Below are positions 1-11,593 of a DNA stretch of 64,000 bases, one piece after another. Positions within the stretch are counted from its first letter, which is position 1; each line of letters opens with the position of its first letter. Where the stretch lies: NCBI RefSeq assembly GCF_000384315.1, contig NZ_ARVW01000001.1:2923746-2987745 (forward strand). Reading direction: 5' to 3'. Under the pieces are notes generated by a model. It was not told where the DNA came from and ran no database searches. It saw nothing but the letters and a program-made list of their open reading frames with translations. The DNA is from Amycolatopsis nigrescens CSC17Ta-90. Lineage in GTDB: Bacteria > Actinomycetota > Actinomycetes > Mycobacteriales > Pseudonocardiaceae. A program made the position numbers and the translations under genes.

Positions 1-1123
1 AGAACAGCGTGCCGGACAGGCCCTCTTCGGTCATCGCGATGGCACCGACCAGCAGGAAGCCGGCGTGCGCGATGGAGGAGTAGGCGATCATCCGCTTCAC
101 GTCGGTCTGGGTCAGGCCGAGCACCGCGCCGATGATCATCGAGATGATCGCGACGCCCCAGAGCACCCCGCGCCACTCCCAGCTCGTCGACTCGAAGGCG
201 ACGGTGAGCACCCGCAGGATGCCGCCGAACGCGGCGACCTTGGTGCAGGAGCCCATGAACGCGGTGACCGGGGTCGGCGCGCCCTGGTAGACGTCCGGGG
301 TCCAGGTGTGGAACGGCCCGACCGAGCCCTTGAACAGCAGGCCGACCACGAGCAGGCCGAGCCCGGCGAACAGCAGCGTGTCCGAACGGTCGGTGCCGGC
401 CGCGGCGTTCGCGATGTCGGACAGCTTCACCGAGTTCGCGTAGCCGTACAGCAGCGCCAGGCCGTACAGGAAGAACGCCGAGGAGAACGCCCCGAGCAGG
501 AAGTACTTGACCGCCGACTCCTGGGAAAGCAGCCGGCGACGGCGGGCGAGGCCGCACATCAGGTACAGCGGCAGGCTCAGCACTTCCAGCGCGATGAACA
601 TGGTGAGCAGGTCGTTCGCCGCGCAGAAGGTCATCATGCCGCCGATGGCGAACAGCGTCAGCGGGAAGACCTCGGTCTGCATGCCGGTGGACCCGACCTG
701 CGCGCGGTCCTGGATGGTGCCCGGCCGGATACCGGCCTGCGCGACGAAGGCGCCGCCAGGCTCCACCGACCTGTCCGCGATCAGCAGCACCGCGCCCAGT
801 GCCAGCGCGAGCAGCGTGCCCCAGAGGAACAGCGCCGGCCGGTCCACCGAGATGGCCCGGCTCAGCGTGGTCAGGCCCGCCTTCGGCGCGCTGTCCGAGC
901 TGACGTACGCGATCAGCGCGACCCCGGCGCCGGCGATCGCCAGCAGGCTCAGCACGACCTGGCCCGGCCAGCGCATGTGCCGGGGCAGGAAGGCCTCGAA
1001 CAGCACGCTCACGCAGGCCGCGCCGAGAATGATCAGCACCGGCATGATCGCCGCGTACTCGATCGCCGGCGCGCTGATCTGCTGCGGCTGCTGCGCGGCT
1101 TGCGCGAGAACAAGGTCGAGCAT
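1..1123 (-). CDS. nuoN: NADH-quinone oxidoreductase subunit N (partial, 3' end outside window)
   Basis: This is one of the three antiporter-like, proton-pumping membrane subunits of complex I, in the cytoplasmic membrane. The frame opens with an ATG at 1123, three bases after the nuoM stop, and stays open to the left edge, so the C-terminal part is missing. The visible part (about 374 codons) is a chain of hydrophobic helices. It contains the family stretch FKGSVGPFHTWTPDVYQGAP, whose Lys lies in the putative proton channel, followed by DVKRMIAYSSIAHAGF. It is the last gene of nuoA-N in the canonical order. Identity is secure; only the end is unknown. Confidence 0.96.
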   Translation of the reverse strand, partial: MLDLVLAQAAQQPQQISAPAIEYAAIMPVLIILGAACVSVLFEAFLPRHMRWPGQVVLSLLAIAGAGVALIAYVSSDSAPKAGLTTLSRAISVDRPALFLWGTLLALALGAVLLIADRSVEPGGAFVAQAGIRPGTIQDRAQVGSTGMQTEVFPLTLFAIGGMMTFCAANDLLTMFIALEVLSLPLYLMCGLARRRRLLSQESAVKYFLLGAFSSAFFLYGLALLYGYANSVKLSDIANAAAGTDRSDTLLFAGLGLLVVGLLFKGSVGPFHTWTPDVYQGAPTPVTAFMGSCTKVAAFGGILRVLTVAFESTSWEWRGVLWGVAIISMIIGAVLGLTQTDVKRMIAYSSIAHAGFLLVGAIAMTEEGLSGTLF

Positions 1124-1126
1124 GGG

Positions 1127-2683
1127 TTACTTGCCTCCCTGTACAGCGACCGACTCCATGGTCGCCTGCACCGACGGGGTTACCGTGTCCAGCACCGGTT
1201 TCGGATAGAAGCCGAGCCCGATGATCAGCACCACCATCGGCGCGAGAATCGCGATCTCCTTGCCGGTCAGGTCGCGGATCGCCTTCTTCGCCCCGAGTTC
1301 CGGCGCGATCGCGGTCCCCGGACCACCGCCGACGCCGACCAGCGCGTCCCCGCGCACCGGGCCCTGCATGATCCGCTGGTACAGCCACAGCACGTAGGCC
1401 GCGGCGAGCACCATGCCGACCGTGGCCAGGATGCTGAACACCGGCTGGGTTTCGAACGAGCCCAGCAGCACCAGGAACTCGCTGATGAACGAGTTGGTGC
1501 CGGGCAGGGACAAAGTGGACAGTCCGGCGAGCAGCAGCATGCCGCCGAGCAACGGCGTCACCTTCGCCATCCCGCCGTAGTCCGAGATCCGGGTCGACCC
1601 GCCGCGCGCGACCACCATGCCGACCACCACGATCAGCATGCCGGTGGCCAGGCTGTGGTTGAGCATGTAGCTCACCGAACCGACCATCGCCTGCGGGGTG
1701 AACGCGAAGATGCCCAGCGCGATGAAGCCGAAGTGCGCGATCGAGACGTAGGCGATGAACCGCTTCATGTCCCGCTGGCCCGCGGCCAGTATCGAGCCGT
1801 ACAGCACGCCGAGCACGGCCAGCACCAGCACCAGTGGTGCCAGCGTCTTGCTCGCCTCCGGGAACATCGGGATGCAGTAGCGCAGGAAGCCGAAGGTGCC
1901 GACCTTGTCCAGCACGCCGACCAGCAGCACCGCGACCCCGATCGGCGCCTGCCCGGCGGCGTCCGGCAGCCAGGTGTGGAACGGCACCAGTGGCGCCTTG
2001 ATCGCGAAGGCAAGGAAGAAGCCGAGGAACAGCCAGATCTGGGTGCCGGTCGGCGCGTCCCGCACCACGGTGACCAGGGTGGCCCAGTCGAAGGTGCCCT
2101 TGCCCAGCTTGTCCGCGGCCAGCGAGTAGGCGCCGATCGCGGACGCCAGCATGATCAGGCCGCCGAGGAAGGAGTACAGGAAGAACTTGACCGCCGCGTA
2201 CTGCCGGTTCGGGCCGCCGTAGGCACCGATCAGGAAGTACATCGGGATCAGCATGATCTCGAACAGCACGTAGAACAGGAACACGTCGGTGGCCGCGAAG
2301 ACGCCGATGGTGAGCGCCTCCTGCACCAGGATCAGCGCCAGGAACCCACCCGCGTTGCGCCCCTCGGGCAGTTTGTCGAAGGTGCCGAGCCCGCCGATCA
2401 CGATCGGCACCAGCAGCGCGATCACCGCGATCATCACCAGCGCGATGCCGTCCATGCCGAACGAGATGTGCACGCCGAAGGACGGGATCCAGTCCATCGT
2501 GGTGGCCTGCTGGAGGCGCGGACCGCTGGGCTGGTAACCGGCCCACAGCGGGATGATCAGCGCCAGCTCCAGCAGCGAGACCCCGAGCGCGGTCAGCGTG
2601 GCCAGCCGGTCGTTGTGCTTGAGACCGGCCACCACGGCCGCGCCGACCAGCGGCAACAGGATCAGGACGAGCAACCAGGTCAT
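1127..2683 (-). CDS. nuoM: NADH-quinone oxidoreductase subunit M
   Basis: Antiporter-like proton-pumping subunit of respiratory complex I. The 518 residues match the usual family length and consist almost entirely of membrane helices. The key charged residues are visible: Glu142 in FEIMLIPMYF, corresponding to E. coli Glu144, and Lys229 in FAIKAPLVPFHTWLPDAAGQ. The ATG at 2683 is followed directly by the hydrophobic MTWLLVLILLP. It lies between nuoL (88-bp gap) and nuoN (3-bp gap). Nothing suggests loss of function. Confidence 0.97.
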   Translation of the reverse strand: MTWLLVLILLPLVGAAVVAGLKHNDRLATLTALGVSLLELALIIPLWAGYQPSGPRLQQATTMDWIPSFGVHISFGMDGIALVMIAVIALLVPIVIGGLGTFDKLPEGRNAGGFLALILVQEALTIGVFAATDVFLFYVLFEIMLIPMYFLIGAYGGPNRQYAAVKFFLYSFLGGLIMLASAIGAYSLAADKLGKGTFDWATLVTVVRDAPTGTQIWLFLGFFLAFAIKAPLVPFHTWLPDAAGQAPIGVAVLLVGVLDKVGTFGFLRYCIPMFPEASKTLAPLVLVLAVLGVLYGSILAAGQRDMKRFIAYVSIAHFGFIALGIFAFTPQAMVGSVSYMLNHSLATGMLIVVVGMVVARGGSTRISDYGGMAKVTPLLGGMLLLAGLSTLSLPGTNSFISEFLVLLGSFETQPVFSILATVGMVLAAAYVLWLYQRIMQGPVRGDALVGVGGGPGTAIAPELGAKKAIRDLTGKEIAILAPMVVLIIGLGFYPKPVLDTVTPSVQATMESVAVQGGK

Positions 2684-2771
2684 GAGTCCTCGCTAAGCGG
2701 TGTCGCGGCAGTCAACGAAACCCAGGCGCGCGCTGGGCAGGAAAAACGACACGCAGGTCGCGAAAACACGG

Positions 2772-4682
2772 TCATGCGAACCTCACCAGGAGAAGCGCTG
2801 CGACGATCAGGAACGTGCCGCCGAGCATGGACAGCGCGTAGGAGCGGACGAACCCGGTCTGCATCCGGCGCAACCGGCCGGAGCCGCCGCCGAAGGCCGC
2901 GGCCAGCCCGTTCACCGCGCCGTCCACGCCCCGGTTGTCCACGAACACCAGCGCGCGGGCGAGCCAGGTACCGGGCCTGGCCACCAGCGTCTCGTTCAGC
3001 GCGTTGCCGTACAGGTCCTTGCGGGCCGCCTTGACCACCGCGGAGACCCGCTCCGGGCGCTCGACCGGGGTGTCGCGCCGGCCCACCACCAGCCAGGCGA
3101 CGAGCACACCGAGCGCGGACAACGCGACGGTCAGCCACGGGATCAGCGAGTGCGGCAGCACCCCGTGCTCGGACTCGGCCAGCTCACCGAGCGAGGGGGA
3201 CAGCCAGCCGGCGAGCCGGTCGCCGAGGGCCAGGAACGCGCCCATGCCGACCGAACCGAACGCCAGGATGATCATCGGCACGGTCATCACCGGCGGCGAC
3301 TCGTGCGGGTGGAAGTCCCTGCCGTCGGTGCTCTTGATCTCCTTCCAGCGTTCCTTGCCGAAGAAGGTCATCAGCATCAGCCTGGTCATGTAGAACGCGG
3401 TCAGCGCCGCGCCGAGCAGTGCCGCGCCGCCGAACACCCAGCCGTGCCAGCCCTCCTGCCCGAAGGCCGCCTCGATGATGGCGTCCTTGGAGAAGTAGCC
3501 GGACAGGAACGGGAAGCCGATCAGCGCCAGGTAGCCGAGTCCGAAGGTGACGAAGGTGATCGGCATCTTCTTGTACAGCCCGCCGAACTTGCGCATGTCG
3601 ACCTCGTCGTTCATGCCGTGCATGACCGAACCGGCGCCGAGGAACAGGCCCGCCTTGAAGAAGCCGTGCGTGAGCAGGTGCATGATGCCCAGCGCGTAAC
3701 CGAACGGCCCGAGCCCGACGGCCAGCATCATGTAGCCGATCTGGCTGACCGTGGAGTACGCCAGCACCTTCTTGATGTCGTCGTAGGCGCAGCCGATGAT
3801 GCACCCGATCAGCAGGGTGAGCGCACCGATGATGGTGACCACCAGCCGGCCGCTCTCGGTCTCGTTGAACACCGGGTTCGCGCGGGCCACCAGATAGACG
3901 CCCGCGGTGACCATGGTCGCGGCGTGGATCAGCGCGGAGACCGGGGTCGGGCCCTCCATCGCGTCCGGCAGCCAGGCCTGCAACGGGAACTGGCCGGACT
4001 TGCCGCAGGCGCCGAGCAGGAGCAGCAGCGCGATCGCGGTGATCACACCGGGGGACAGCTCGCCGATCCCGGCGAACACCTCGGCGTAACCGGTGCTGCC
4101 GATGTACTTGTACATCAGGAAGATCGCGATCGCGAGGCCGACGTCGCCGACCCGGTTCATCAGGAACGCCTTCTTCGCCGCGGTGGCCGCGGACGGGCGG
4201 TCCTGGTACCAGCCGATCAGCAGGTAGGACGCCAGGCCGACACCCTCCCAGCCGAGGTACAGCGTCACGAAGCTGTTGCCAAGCACCAGGATCAGCATGG
4301 ACGCGACGAACAGGTTCAGGTAGCCGAAAAAGCGCCGCCTGCCGTCGTCCTCGGCCATGTAGCCGATCGAGTAGAAATGGATCAGCATGCCGACACCGGT
4401 GATCAGCAGCACGAAGGTCACCGACAGCGGGTCGATCCGCAGTCCGAAGTCGACCTGCAGCGCGTCCACCGGGATCCAGGAGAACAGCTTGACGTCCGCC
4501 ACCCGTTCCGCGGCGTCCTTGCCGGTGACGCTGAAGAACAGCACCAGTCCGTACACGAAGGACGCGGCGACGGTGGCGCAGCCGAGCAGGTGCCCCCATG
4601 CGTTCGTGCGTTTACCGCCGACCAGCAGGATGAGCGCGCCGAGGGCGGGAAAGGCCACCAACAGCCACGATGATGCGGTCAC
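2772..4682 (-). CDS. nuoL: NADH-quinone oxidoreductase subunit L
   Basis: Largest antiporter-like subunit of complex I, at the distal end of the membrane arm, carrying the long lateral helix. It has 636 residues, normal for the family. Conserved features include [19 protein letters not shown] (Glu146) and [20 protein letters not shown] (Lys228). The GTG start at 4682 lies 10 bp after the nuoK stop, which fits an operon. Long antisense open frames over this gene are a GC-rich artefact. Confidence 0.97.
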   Translation of the reverse strand: MTASSWLLVAFPALGALILLVGGKRTNAWGHLLGCATVAASFVYGLVLFFSVTGKDAAERVADVKLFSWIPVDALQVDFGLRIDPLSVTFVLLITGVGMLIHFYSIGYMAEDDGRRRFFGYLNLFVASMLILVLGNSFVTLYLGWEGVGLASYLLIGWYQDRPSAATAAKKAFLMNRVGDVGLAIAIFLMYKYIGSTGYAEVFAGIGELSPGVITAIALLLLLGACGKSGQFPLQAWLPDAMEGPTPVSALIHAATMVTAGVYLVARANPVFNETESGRLVVTIIGALTLLIGCIIGCAYDDIKKVLAYSTVSQIGYMMLAVGLGPFGYALGIMHLLTHGFFKAGLFLGAGSVMHGMNDEVDMRKFGGLYKKMPITFVTFGLGYLALIGFPFLSGYFSKDAIIEAAFGQEGWHGWVFGGAALLGAALTAFYMTRLMLMTFFGKERWKEIKSTDGRDFHPHESPPVMTVPMIILAFGSVGMGAFLALGDRLAGWLSPSLGELAESEHGVLPHSLIPWLTVALSALGVLVAWLVVGRRDTPVERPERVSAVVKAARKDLYGNALNETLVARPGTWLARALVFVDNRGVDGAVNGLAAAFGGGSGRLRRMQTGFVRSYALSMLGGTFLIVAALLLVRFA

Positions 4683-4692
4683 TCTCGCCCCT

Positions 4693-4992
4693 CTAGTACT
4701 TGAGCAGGTTCGTGTCGTCGACCGAAGCCGAGCGCCGGGTGCGGAAGATCGACATGATGATGGCCAGTCCGACCACGACCTCGGCGGCCGCGACCACCAT
4801 CACGAAGAAGGCCATCACCTGTCCGTCCAGGCCACCGTTGATCCTGGCGAACGTGACCAGGGTCAGGTTCACCGCGTTGAGCATCAGCTCCACGCACATG
4901 AACACCACGATCGCGTTGCGCCGCACCAGCACGCCGACCGCGCCGATGGCGAACAGCACCGCGGACAGCAGCAGGTAGTAGGTCGGGGTCAC
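4693..4992 (-). CDS. nuoK: NADH-quinone oxidoreductase subunit K
   Basis: Small three-helix membrane subunit of complex I that forms part of the fourth proton channel. The protein has 99 residues. The two buried glutamates essential in E. coli NuoK (Glu36 and Glu72) are present as Glu35 in [13 protein letters not shown] and Glu71 in [10 protein letters not shown]. The GTG start overlaps the nuoJ stop by four bases (GTGA), indicating translational coupling. Confidence 0.97.
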   Translation of the reverse strand: MTPTYYLLLSAVLFAIGAVGVLVRRNAIVVFMCVELMLNAVNLTLVTFARINGGLDGQVMAFFVMVVAAAEVVVGLAIIMSIFRTRRSASVDDTNLLKY

Positions 4993-5858
4993 TTGTCCTC
5001 ACCCTCGCCTTCGGTGGCGGCGGACTCGGGTCCCACCAGCGCGTGCGCGTCCGGTTTCGGCTCCTCGCCGCGGACCTGCTTGCGCTCGGCGTCCAGCCGG
5101 ACGGCCGCGGTGGACTCGATCAGCACGGACAGCGACTCCGGGGCCACCGAACCGTCCGGCAGCAGTGCGGGGGTGGCCACCGAGTTGGCGGTGGCGAACA
5201 CCCCGGGTCCCGGCATCGGCGAAGGCCGCTGGTACTCGCCGCGGAACCTGGCGATCACCAGTTCCTTCTGGGACCGCTTGCCGCCCTTGGCATGCCGGTC
5301 GGTGAAGGCGAGCACCATGGCGCCGAGCGCGGCGGTGATCAGCAGCGCCGAAGTCAGCTCGAACGGGAACAGGTAGTCGGTGAAGATCAGCCGGCCGAGC
5401 CCGCCGGCGGCACCGCCCTGCGGGGTGAACGGGTCCAGCGGGGGCGCCGGGACCACGTCGGTCAGCGAGCGGGCCAGCGCACCGGCGATCAGCCCGGCGA
5501 TGCCGATGCCCAGCAGCGCGGCCGCGAGCCGTTGCCCGCGCAGCACTTCGACCACCGAGTCCGAGGAGTCCCGTCCGGCCATCATCAGCACGAACAGGAA
5601 CAGCATCATGATCGCGCCGGTGTAGACGATGATCTGGGTGAAACCGAGGAACGGCGCGTTCTGGATCATGTAGAGCACACCGAGCGAGAGCATGGTCAGC
5701 ACCAACCACAGCGCGGAGTGCACCGCGTTGCGGGCGAAGATCATGCCCAGCGCTCCGGCCAGCGCGACCGGGCCGAGCACCCAGAACGCGATGGCTTCGC
5801 CGGTGGAGACCGTGCTTTCCAGCGAGGGCGCCTGTGCCAGGAACGTGGCGAGCATCAT
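4989..5858 (-). CDS. nuoJ: NADH-quinone oxidoreductase subunit J
   Basis: Membrane subunit J of complex I. The start is the first of two ATG codons (5858) overlapping the nuoI TGA as ATGA; an open frame extends upstream but only inside nuoI. The protein has 289 residues. The first ~185 form the usual five helices ([20 protein letters not shown], then the pi-bulge helix region [16 protein letters not shown]). About 100 hydrophilic residues follow, rich in Pro, Glu and Ala, a tail also found in other actinobacterial NuoJ proteins and absent from E. coli. Confidence 0.96.
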   Translation of the reverse strand: MMLATFLAQAPSLESTVSTGEAIAFWVLGPVALAGALGMIFARNAVHSALWLVLTMLSLGVLYMIQNAPFLGFTQIIVYTGAIMMLFLFVLMMAGRDSSDSVVEVLRGQRLAAALLGIGIAGLIAGALARSLTDVVPAPPLDPFTPQGGAAGGLGRLIFTDYLFPFELTSALLITAALGAMVLAFTDRHAKGGKRSQKELVIARFRGEYQRPSPMPGPGVFATANSVATPALLPDGSVAPESLSVLIESTAAVRLDAERKQVRGEEPKPDAHALVGPESAATEGEGEDK

Positions 5859-6421
5859 TGCATCAACTCTTCGTGCGAGGTCTCTACCGTGGTGCCCGCC
5901 GGAACGCCTTGCTGGCGCGCCAGTTCGGGGCCGTTGACGTAGTAGTCCTGCTCGTTCTCGCCGAGGCGCATCGGGTGCGGCGGCTGCTCCATCCCGGGCA
6001 GCAGCGGGGCGAGCAGGTCTTCCTTGGTGTAGATCAGCCGCTGCCGGTCGTCGTCGGCCAGCTCGTAGAAGTTGATCATCGTCAGGGACCTGGTCGGGCA
6101 TGCCTCCACGCACAGGCCGCAGCCGATGCAGCGCAGGTAGTTGATCTGGTAGTCCGCGCCGTAGCGTTCACCGGGCGAGTAACGCGCCTCGTCGGTGTTG
6201 TCGCCGCCCTCGACGAAGATCGCGTCCGCCGGGCAGGCCCAGGCGCACAGCTCGCAGCCGACGCACTTCTCCAGCCCGTCCGGATGCCGGTTGAGCTGGT
6301 GCCGTCCGTGGTAGCGGGGCGCGGCCGGCGCACCGGCCTCCGGGTACTCCTCGGTGGCCACCTTCTTGAACATCGTGCCGAAGGTGACGCCGAAACCCTT
6401 GATGGGGTCAAACATTCCCAT
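5855..6421 (-). CDS. nuoI: NADH-quinone oxidoreductase subunit I (two 4Fe-4S ferredoxin)
   Basis: Peripheral-arm subunit carrying clusters N6a and N6b, which pass electrons towards NuoB. Two canonical motifs are visible: [12 protein letters not shown] (Cys53-Cys63) and [12 protein letters not shown] (Cys98-Cys108). Three in-frame ATGs are possible (6439, 6421, 6415). The one at 6421 ([11 protein letters not shown]) is preferred because GGAAAGGGG lies just upstream and homologues begin near [10 protein letters not shown]. It has 188 residues, is followed by nuoJ with an ATGA overlap, and is preceded by nuoH after 77 bp. Confidence 0.96.
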   Translation of the reverse strand: MGMFDPIKGFGVTFGTMFKKVATEEYPEAGAPAAPRYHGRHQLNRHPDGLEKCVGCELCAWACPADAIFVEGGDNTDEARYSPGERYGADYQINYLRCIGCGLCVEACPTRSLTMINFYELADDDRQRLIYTKEDLLAPLLPGMEQPPHPMRLGENEQDYYVNGPELARQQGVPAGTTVETSHEELMQ

Positions 6422-6498
6422 CGGACACCCCTTTCCCATGGCCCGACCGCAGTCGGAAACGGTCGCGAGTGGTCGCTTTACGTTGGGGGCTCACCACA

Positions 6499-7836
6499 TC
6501 ATTCATCCCCGGCCTCTGCTTTCCCTCCACCGACCGCAGCCGGCTCGGAGTGCTGCGAAGCGCGCGCCCGTACCTTGCGGCGGGCCTTCTTGCGGTCCGG
6601 CACCGACGGCACCCGGAGATCCAGCGGAGGAACCGGGTAGCCGCCGCCGGTGACCTCCACCGTGTCGTCCTCGGGCAGCCGTTTCTCCGGCACCAGCATC
6701 GCCACCGCGATCGCGATGACCACCACGATCGCCCCGCCGATCAGGATCTGCGTGGTGTTCAGGCCACCGCTGTTGCGCACCGCCCTGATCGCGGCGATGA
6801 CCACGATCCAGACCAGGTTCAACGGGACCAGGATCTTCCAGCCCAGCCGCATGAACTGGTCGTAGCGGTACCGCGGCAGCGTGCCGCGCAGCCAGATGAA
6901 CCCGAACAGCAGCAGGAACATCTTCAGGAAGAACCAGATCACCGGCCACCAGCCGCTGTTCAGCGCGCTGTCCTCGCCGACGAACGGGAACAGCCAGCCG
7001 CCGAGGAACAGGGTGGTCGCGAACGCCGAAACGATCACCATGTTGACGTACTCGGCGAGGAAGAACATCGCGAACTTCATCGAGCTGTACTCGGTGTGGA
7101 ACCCGCCGACCAGCTCGGACTCGGCCTCTGGCAGGTCGAACGGCGCCCGGTTGGTCTCGCCGACCATGGAGATCAGGTAGATCACGAAACTCGGCAGCAG
7201 CAGGTAGAAGTACCAGCCGCTCTGCTGCGACAGCACGATGTCCCCGGTGGACATGGACCGCGCGTAGAGGATCACACCCACGATGGACAGGCCCATCGCG
7301 ATCTCGTAGGAGATCACCTGCGCCGCCGAGCGGAGCCCGCCGAGCAGCGGGTACGGCGAGCCGGAAGACCAGCCAGCCAGCACGATCCCGTACACCCCGA
7401 TCGAGGAGCAGGCCAGCACGACCAGCACGCCCACCGGCAGGTCCACCAGCTGCAGCACGGTCCGCTCGCCGAAGATGGAGACCTCGGGACCGAACGGGAT
7501 CGCGGAGAGCCCGACCAGCGCCGGCACCGCGGAGAGCACCGGGGCCAGGAAGTACACCTTCCGGTCCGCGGTGTCCGGGATGATCTGCTCCTTGAACGGC
7601 AGCTTGATCGCGTCCGCGATGGACTGCAGGTAGCCACCGGGGCCGACCCGGTTCGGGCCGGGCCGGTTCTGCATCCGGCCGACGGCCTTGCGCTCCCAGA
7701 CGATCAGGAAGATCGTCAGGATCGGGCCGATCAGCAGGATCACCACGGCCTTGATCAGGATCAGCCACCACGGGTCGTCCGCGAGCAGCTGCGCGCGCGT
7801 CAGCTCCTCAGGCGCTTGAGCCAATAAAGGACTCAC
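6499..7836 (-). CDS. nuoH: NADH-quinone oxidoreductase subunit H
   Basis: Membrane subunit at the junction of the peripheral and membrane arms, forming much of the quinone entry site. It has 445 residues, longer than the ~325 of E. coli because of a hydrophilic C-terminal tail with Arg/Lys-rich segments (around [16 protein letters not shown]), a feature of actinobacterial NuoH. Family motifs include [19 protein letters not shown] near residues 48-66 and [20 protein letters not shown]. The GTG start overlaps the nuoG stop as GTGA. Confidence 0.97.
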   Translation of the reverse strand: MSPLLAQAPEELTRAQLLADDPWWLILIKAVVILLIGPILTIFLIVWERKAVGRMQNRPGPNRVGPGGYLQSIADAIKLPFKEQIIPDTADRKVYFLAPVLSAVPALVGLSAIPFGPEVSIFGERTVLQLVDLPVGVLVVLACSSIGVYGIVLAGWSSGSPYPLLGGLRSAAQVISYEIAMGLSIVGVILYARSMSTGDIVLSQQSGWYFYLLLPSFVIYLISMVGETNRAPFDLPEAESELVGGFHTEYSSMKFAMFFLAEYVNMVIVSAFATTLFLGGWLFPFVGEDSALNSGWWPVIWFFLKMFLLLFGFIWLRGTLPRYRYDQFMRLGWKILVPLNLVWIVVIAAIRAVRNSGGLNTTQILIGGAIVVVIAIAVAMLVPEKRLPEDDTVEVTGGGYPVPPLDLRVPSVPDRKKARRKVRARASQHSEPAAVGGGKAEAGDE

Positions 7837-10307
7837 TGCTCACCTCCGGTAAGCGACACGAGCGAACCGTGTCCCGCGCCCAGTGCCACGCGGATGTTCG
7901 ACCCGGCGGAGTTCCCCGGCAGCCAGACCACCCCGTCCGGCAGGTCGGTGACCTCGACCGGCAGCGTGATCGCGCCGCGTTCGGTGGACACCGTCACCGA
8001 GCGGTGCCCGTTGGCCGTCTTCTCGGACAGCCTGGCCACCGCGGGCCGCGCGGTGCCGGCCAGGTGCGGCTCCTCGTCCTGCAGCGACCCGTCGTCCAGC
8101 AGCTGCCGCCAGGTGGCCAGCACCGCCTGCCCCTCGCCGGGGCTGGCGGCGGTGGCCACCTTCGCCGCGTTGAACGGGGACCGCCCGGTACCCGCGTTCA
8201 ACAGCCTGGCCAGCTCGCCCGCCGCGGCCTGCGGGGACTGGGTGAACAGGTCGGTGTCCATCTCCACGGCCAGGGTGTCCAGCACCCGGCAGTCCGGCAG
8301 CGCGCCGGTGCCTTCCAGGGTGACGCCGAACTCGCGGCGCCGGCCCTCCCAGTTCAGGTAGCTGCCGGAGCGCTCCACCGCGGGCGCGATCGGCAGCACC
8401 ACGTCGGCGAGCTCGGTGACCGCGCTCGACCGCAGTTCCAGGCTGACCACGAAACCGGTCCGCCGCAGGGCTTCCAGCGCGGCCGCCGGGTCCGGCAGGT
8501 CGTTCGGGTCCACCCCGCCGACGAGCAGCCCGTCCAGCGAACCGGCCGCCGCGGCGGCCACGATGCCGGCCGCGTCACGCCCCGGCTCGGTGGGCAGCGA
8601 AGCGCCCCAGACGGCTTCGACCTCGGCGCGGGCGGAGGCGTCGGCGACCGGGCGGCCGCCGGGCAGCAGCGTCGGCACCGCACCGGCCTCGAGCGCGCCG
8701 CGCTCGCCGGCACGGCGCGGAATCCAGGCGAGCCTGGCGCCGGTGCGCTCGGACAGCCGGTGCAGCGCGGAGAACAGGCCGGGCACCTCGGCCGCCCGCT
8801 CCCCGACCAGCACCAGCGCGCCGGCCGCGGAAAGCGACTCGTCCAGGTCCTTGGCGTGCTGCTCGATACCGTCCACCGCGGCCGCTTCACCGCCGGGCAC
8901 GCAGGCCAGCAGCTCGCCGAAGGTCTTGCGCACCGACGGGGTCGTCCACTGTCCCAAGTGGACGACCTTGGCCTTCCTGTCCCGTGCCGCCTTGCGCAGC
9001 CGGAGGAAGACGATCGGTGCCTCCTCCTCCGGCTCGAAGGCCACGCACAGCACCGCGGGCGCGGCCTCGATCGCGGCGAAGGTGACGGCGGTATCGGGCG
9101 TGCCGCCCACCACCCGCGAGGCCAGGAAGTCCAGCTCCTCGGCCGAATGCGCCCTGGCCCGGAAGTCGATGTCGTTGGTGCGCAAGGCCAGACGGGCGAA
9201 CTTCGAGTACGCGTATGCGTCCTCCACGGTCAGCCTGCCGCCCGGCAGCACCGCCGCGCCGCGGCCGTCGCGGGCCTTGGCCAGCCCGTCCGCGGCCACC
9301 CGCAGCGCCTGCGTCCAGGAGGTCTCCTCCAGCTCACCGGTCTCCGGGTTGCGCACCTGCGGACGGCGCAGCCGGTCCGCGGCCTGCGCGTACCGGAAGG
9401 CGAACCGGCCCTTGTCGCAGATCCACTCCTCGTTCACCGCCGGGTCGTCCCCGGCCAGCTTGCGGGTGACCTTGCCGCGCCGGAAGTCGGTGCGCTCGGC
9501 GCAGCCCGAGGAGCAGTGCTCGCACACGCTCGGCGAGGAGACCAGGTCGAACGGCCGCGAGCGGAACCGGTACGCGGCACTGGTCAGCGCGCCGACCGGG
9601 CAGATCTGGATGGTGTTGCCGGAGAAGTAGCTCTGGAACGGCTGGCCCGAAGTGGTACGGGAGGCCATGTCCAGCACGTCCGCGGTCTCGGCCGTGCCGA
9701 TCTGCTGGTGCGCCCCGCGTTCGAGCAGCTCGATGAACGGGTCGCCGGCGATCTGCGCGGAGAACCGGGTGCAGCGCTGGCAGAGCACGCAGCGCTCGCG
9801 GTCCAGCAACACCTGCGACGAGATCGGCAGCGGCTTCGGGAAGGTGCGCTTCTCGTCCACGAAGCGGGAGTCCGCCCGGCCGTGCGCCAACGCCTGGTTC
9901 TGCAGCGGGCACTCGCCGCCCTTGTCGCAGATCGGGCAGTCCAGCGGATGGTTGATCAGCAGCAGCTCCATCACGCCCTGCTGCGCCTTGTCCGCCACCG
10001 GCGAGGTGAGCTGGGTCTTGACCACCATCCCGTCGGCCACCGTCATGGTGCAGGATGCCTGCGGCTTCGGCATCGGCCTGCCGCCCATCTCGACCTCGAC
10101 CAGGCACTGGCGGCAGGCGCCGGCCGGGTCGAGCAGCGGGTGGTCGCAGAACCGCGGGATCACCGTGCCGAGCCGCTCCGCGGTGCGGATCAGCAGCTCG
10201 CCCTTCGGTGCGATGACCTCTTCGCCGTCGATGACCAGCTTGACGTGGCCTTCGGGGACCGGGGTCTCCGCGGTGGCCTCGGTGTTTTCACTGGGTGCGA
10301 TCGTCAT
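7833..10307 (-). CDS. nuoG: NADH-quinone oxidoreductase subunit G
   Basis: Large iron-sulfur subunit (75-kDa type) of the peripheral arm. The ATG at 10307 overlaps the nuoF stop as ATGA; upstream in-frame codons lie inside nuoF. It has 824 residues. The N-terminal part carries a [2Fe-2S] motif ([20 protein letters not shown]), the His/Cys motif [17 protein letters not shown] and [11 protein letters not shown] further C-x2-C-x3-C set (CEHCSSGC, then CDKG) matches the extra N7 cluster. The C-terminal ~550 residues form the molybdopterin-oxidoreductase-like fold without a cofactor role. Confidence 0.96.
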   Translation of the reverse strand: MTIAPSENTEATAETPVPEGHVKLVIDGEEVIAPKGELLIRTAERLGTVIPRFCDHPLLDPAGACRQCLVEVEMGGRPMPKPQASCTMTVADGMVVKTQLTSPVADKAQQGVMELLLINHPLDCPICDKGGECPLQNQALAHGRADSRFVDEKRTFPKPLPISSQVLLDRERCVLCQRCTRFSAQIAGDPFIELLERGAHQQIGTAETADVLDMASRTTSGQPFQSYFSGNTIQICPVGALTSAAYRFRSRPFDLVSSPSVCEHCSSGCAERTDFRRGKVTRKLAGDDPAVNEEWICDKGRFAFRYAQAADRLRRPQVRNPETGELEETSWTQALRVAADGLAKARDGRGAAVLPGGRLTVEDAYAYSKFARLALRTNDIDFRARAHSAEELDFLASRVVGGTPDTAVTFAAIEAAPAVLCVAFEPEEEAPIVFLRLRKAARDRKAKVVHLGQWTTPSVRKTFGELLACVPGGEAAAVDGIEQHAKDLDESLSAAGALVLVGERAAEVPGLFSALHRLSERTGARLAWIPRRAGERGALEAGAVPTLLPGGRPVADASARAEVEAVWGASLPTEPGRDAAGIVAAAAAGSLDGLLVGGVDPNDLPDPAAALEALRRTGFVVSLELRSSAVTELADVVLPIAPAVERSGSYLNWEGRRREFGVTLEGTGALPDCRVLDTLAVEMDTDLFTQSPQAAAGELARLLNAGTGRSPFNAAKVATAASPGEGQAVLATWRQLLDDGSLQDEEPHLAGTARPAVARLSEKTANGHRSVTVSTERGAITLPVEVTDLPDGVVWLPGNSAGSNIRVALGAGHGSLVSLTGGEQ

Positions 10308-11593
10308 GCCTGCGCTCCCACCAGCTCGGGCTTGTTCTTGTTCTTCTCGCACAGCGCCAGGAACTCGTCCCGGAAGTACTTGATGCCGCTGGTGATCGGC
10401 GAGACCGCGCCGTCACCGAGCGCGCAGAACGAGCGGCCGAGGATGTTGTCGCAGACGTCGAGCAGGGTGTCGATGTCCTCTTCGGTGCCCTTGCCCTCGA
10501 CCATCCGCTCCAGCACCTTGGCCAGCCAGTAGGTGCCTTCGCGGCACGGGGTGCACTTGCCGCAGGACTCGTGCTCGTAGAACTGGGTCCACTTCATCAC
10601 CGCCCACGGCACGGAGACGGTCTCGTTGAACACCATCACCGCGGTGGTGCCGAGCATCGAACCGGCCTCGGCGGCGCCCTCGAAGTCCAGCGGGGTGTCC
10701 AGGTGTTCGGCGGTGAACATCGGCGTGGAAGAACCGCCGGGAGTCCAGAACTTCAGCGGGATGCCGTCCTTCATGCCACCGGCCATCTCCAGCAGCTCGC
10801 GCAGCGTGGTGCCGAGCGGGCATTCGTACTGCCCCGGCTTCTCCACGTGCCCGGAGATCGAGTAGATCTTCGGGCCCGGCGACTTCTCGCGGCCCATCTT
10901 GCGGAACCAGTCGGCCCCGCCGTTGACGATGAAGGGCGCGCTGGCGATGGTCTCCACGTTGTTCACCGTGGTCGGCGCGGCGTACAGCCCGGCCGCGGCC
11001 GGGAACGGCGGCTTGAGCCGCGGCTGGCCGCGGCGGCCCTCCAGCGAATCGAGCAGCGCGGTCTCTTCACCGCAGATGTAGGCCCCGGCGCCGGCGTGCA
11101 CGGTGATGTCCAGGTCGAACCCGGAACCGACGATGTCCTCGCCGAGGTAACCGGCCTGGTACGCCTCGCGCACCGCCGCGTTCAGCCGCCTGATGCAGTG
11201 CAGCGCCTCGCCCCGCACGTAGATGAAGCAGTGGTGCGAGCGCATCGCGTAGGCGGCGATCACGCAGCCCTCGATCAGCGAGTGCGGGTCCGCCATCATC
11301 AGCGGGATGTCCTTGCAGGTACCCGGTTCGCCCTCGTCCGCGTTGATCACCAGGTAGTGCGGCTTGTCCTCGTTCTGCGGCATGAAGGACCACTTCACCC
11401 CGGCCGGGAAGCCGGCGCCGCCACGACCGCGCAGGCCGGAATCCTTGATCAGCTGGACGAGCTGCTCCGGCGTGCCGCGCAGCGCCTTGCGCAGCGCGGT
11501 GTAGCCCTCGAGCTGCTCGTAGGTGGCCAGCCGCCAGGAGTTCGGCGACAGCCAGCGCTTGGTGAGGACCGGCGTGATCGGGTCGGTGGTCAC
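10304..11593 (-). CDS. nuoF: NADH-quinone oxidoreductase subunit F (NADH/FMN-binding)
   Basis: Binds NADH, FMN and cluster N3, and is the electron entry point of complex I. The glycine-rich flavin/NADH site [13 protein letters not shown] lies near residues 48-60, and the N3 cluster motif [12 protein letters not shown] is in the C-terminal third. The start is the GTG at 11593, overlapping the nuoE TGA as GTGA and giving [14 protein letters not shown] with 429 residues, typical of the family. A longer in-frame opening upstream lies inside nuoE and was not used. Confidence 0.96.
   Translation of the reverse strand: MTTDPITPVLTKRWLSPNSWRLATYEQLEGYTALRKALRGTPEQLVQLIKDSGLRGRGGAGFPAGVKWSFMPQNEDKPHYLVINADEGEPGTCKDIPLMMADPHSLIEGCVIAAYAMRSHHCFIYVRGEALHCIRRLNAAVREAYQAGYLGEDIVGSGFDLDITVHAGAGAYICGEETALLDSLEGRRGQPRLKPPFPAAAGLYAAPTTVNNVETIASAPFIVNGGADWFRKMGREKSPGPKIYSISGHVEKPGQYECPLGTTLRELLEMAGGMKDGIPLKFWTPGGSSTPMFTAEHLDTPLDFEGAAEAGSMLGTTAVMVFNETVSVPWAVMKWTQFYEHESCGKCTPCREGTYWLAKVLERMVEGKGTEEDIDTLLDVCDNILGRSFCALGDGAVSPITSGIKYFRDEFLALCEKNKNKPELVGAQA

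Noticed and set aside
65..3034. 989-codon open frame on the plus strand across nuoN-nuoM-nuoL
   Set aside because: It is antisense to genes with unmistakable complex I motifs; its product is a charged Arg/Gln/Asp/Glu/His mixture typical of GC-rich shadow frames.
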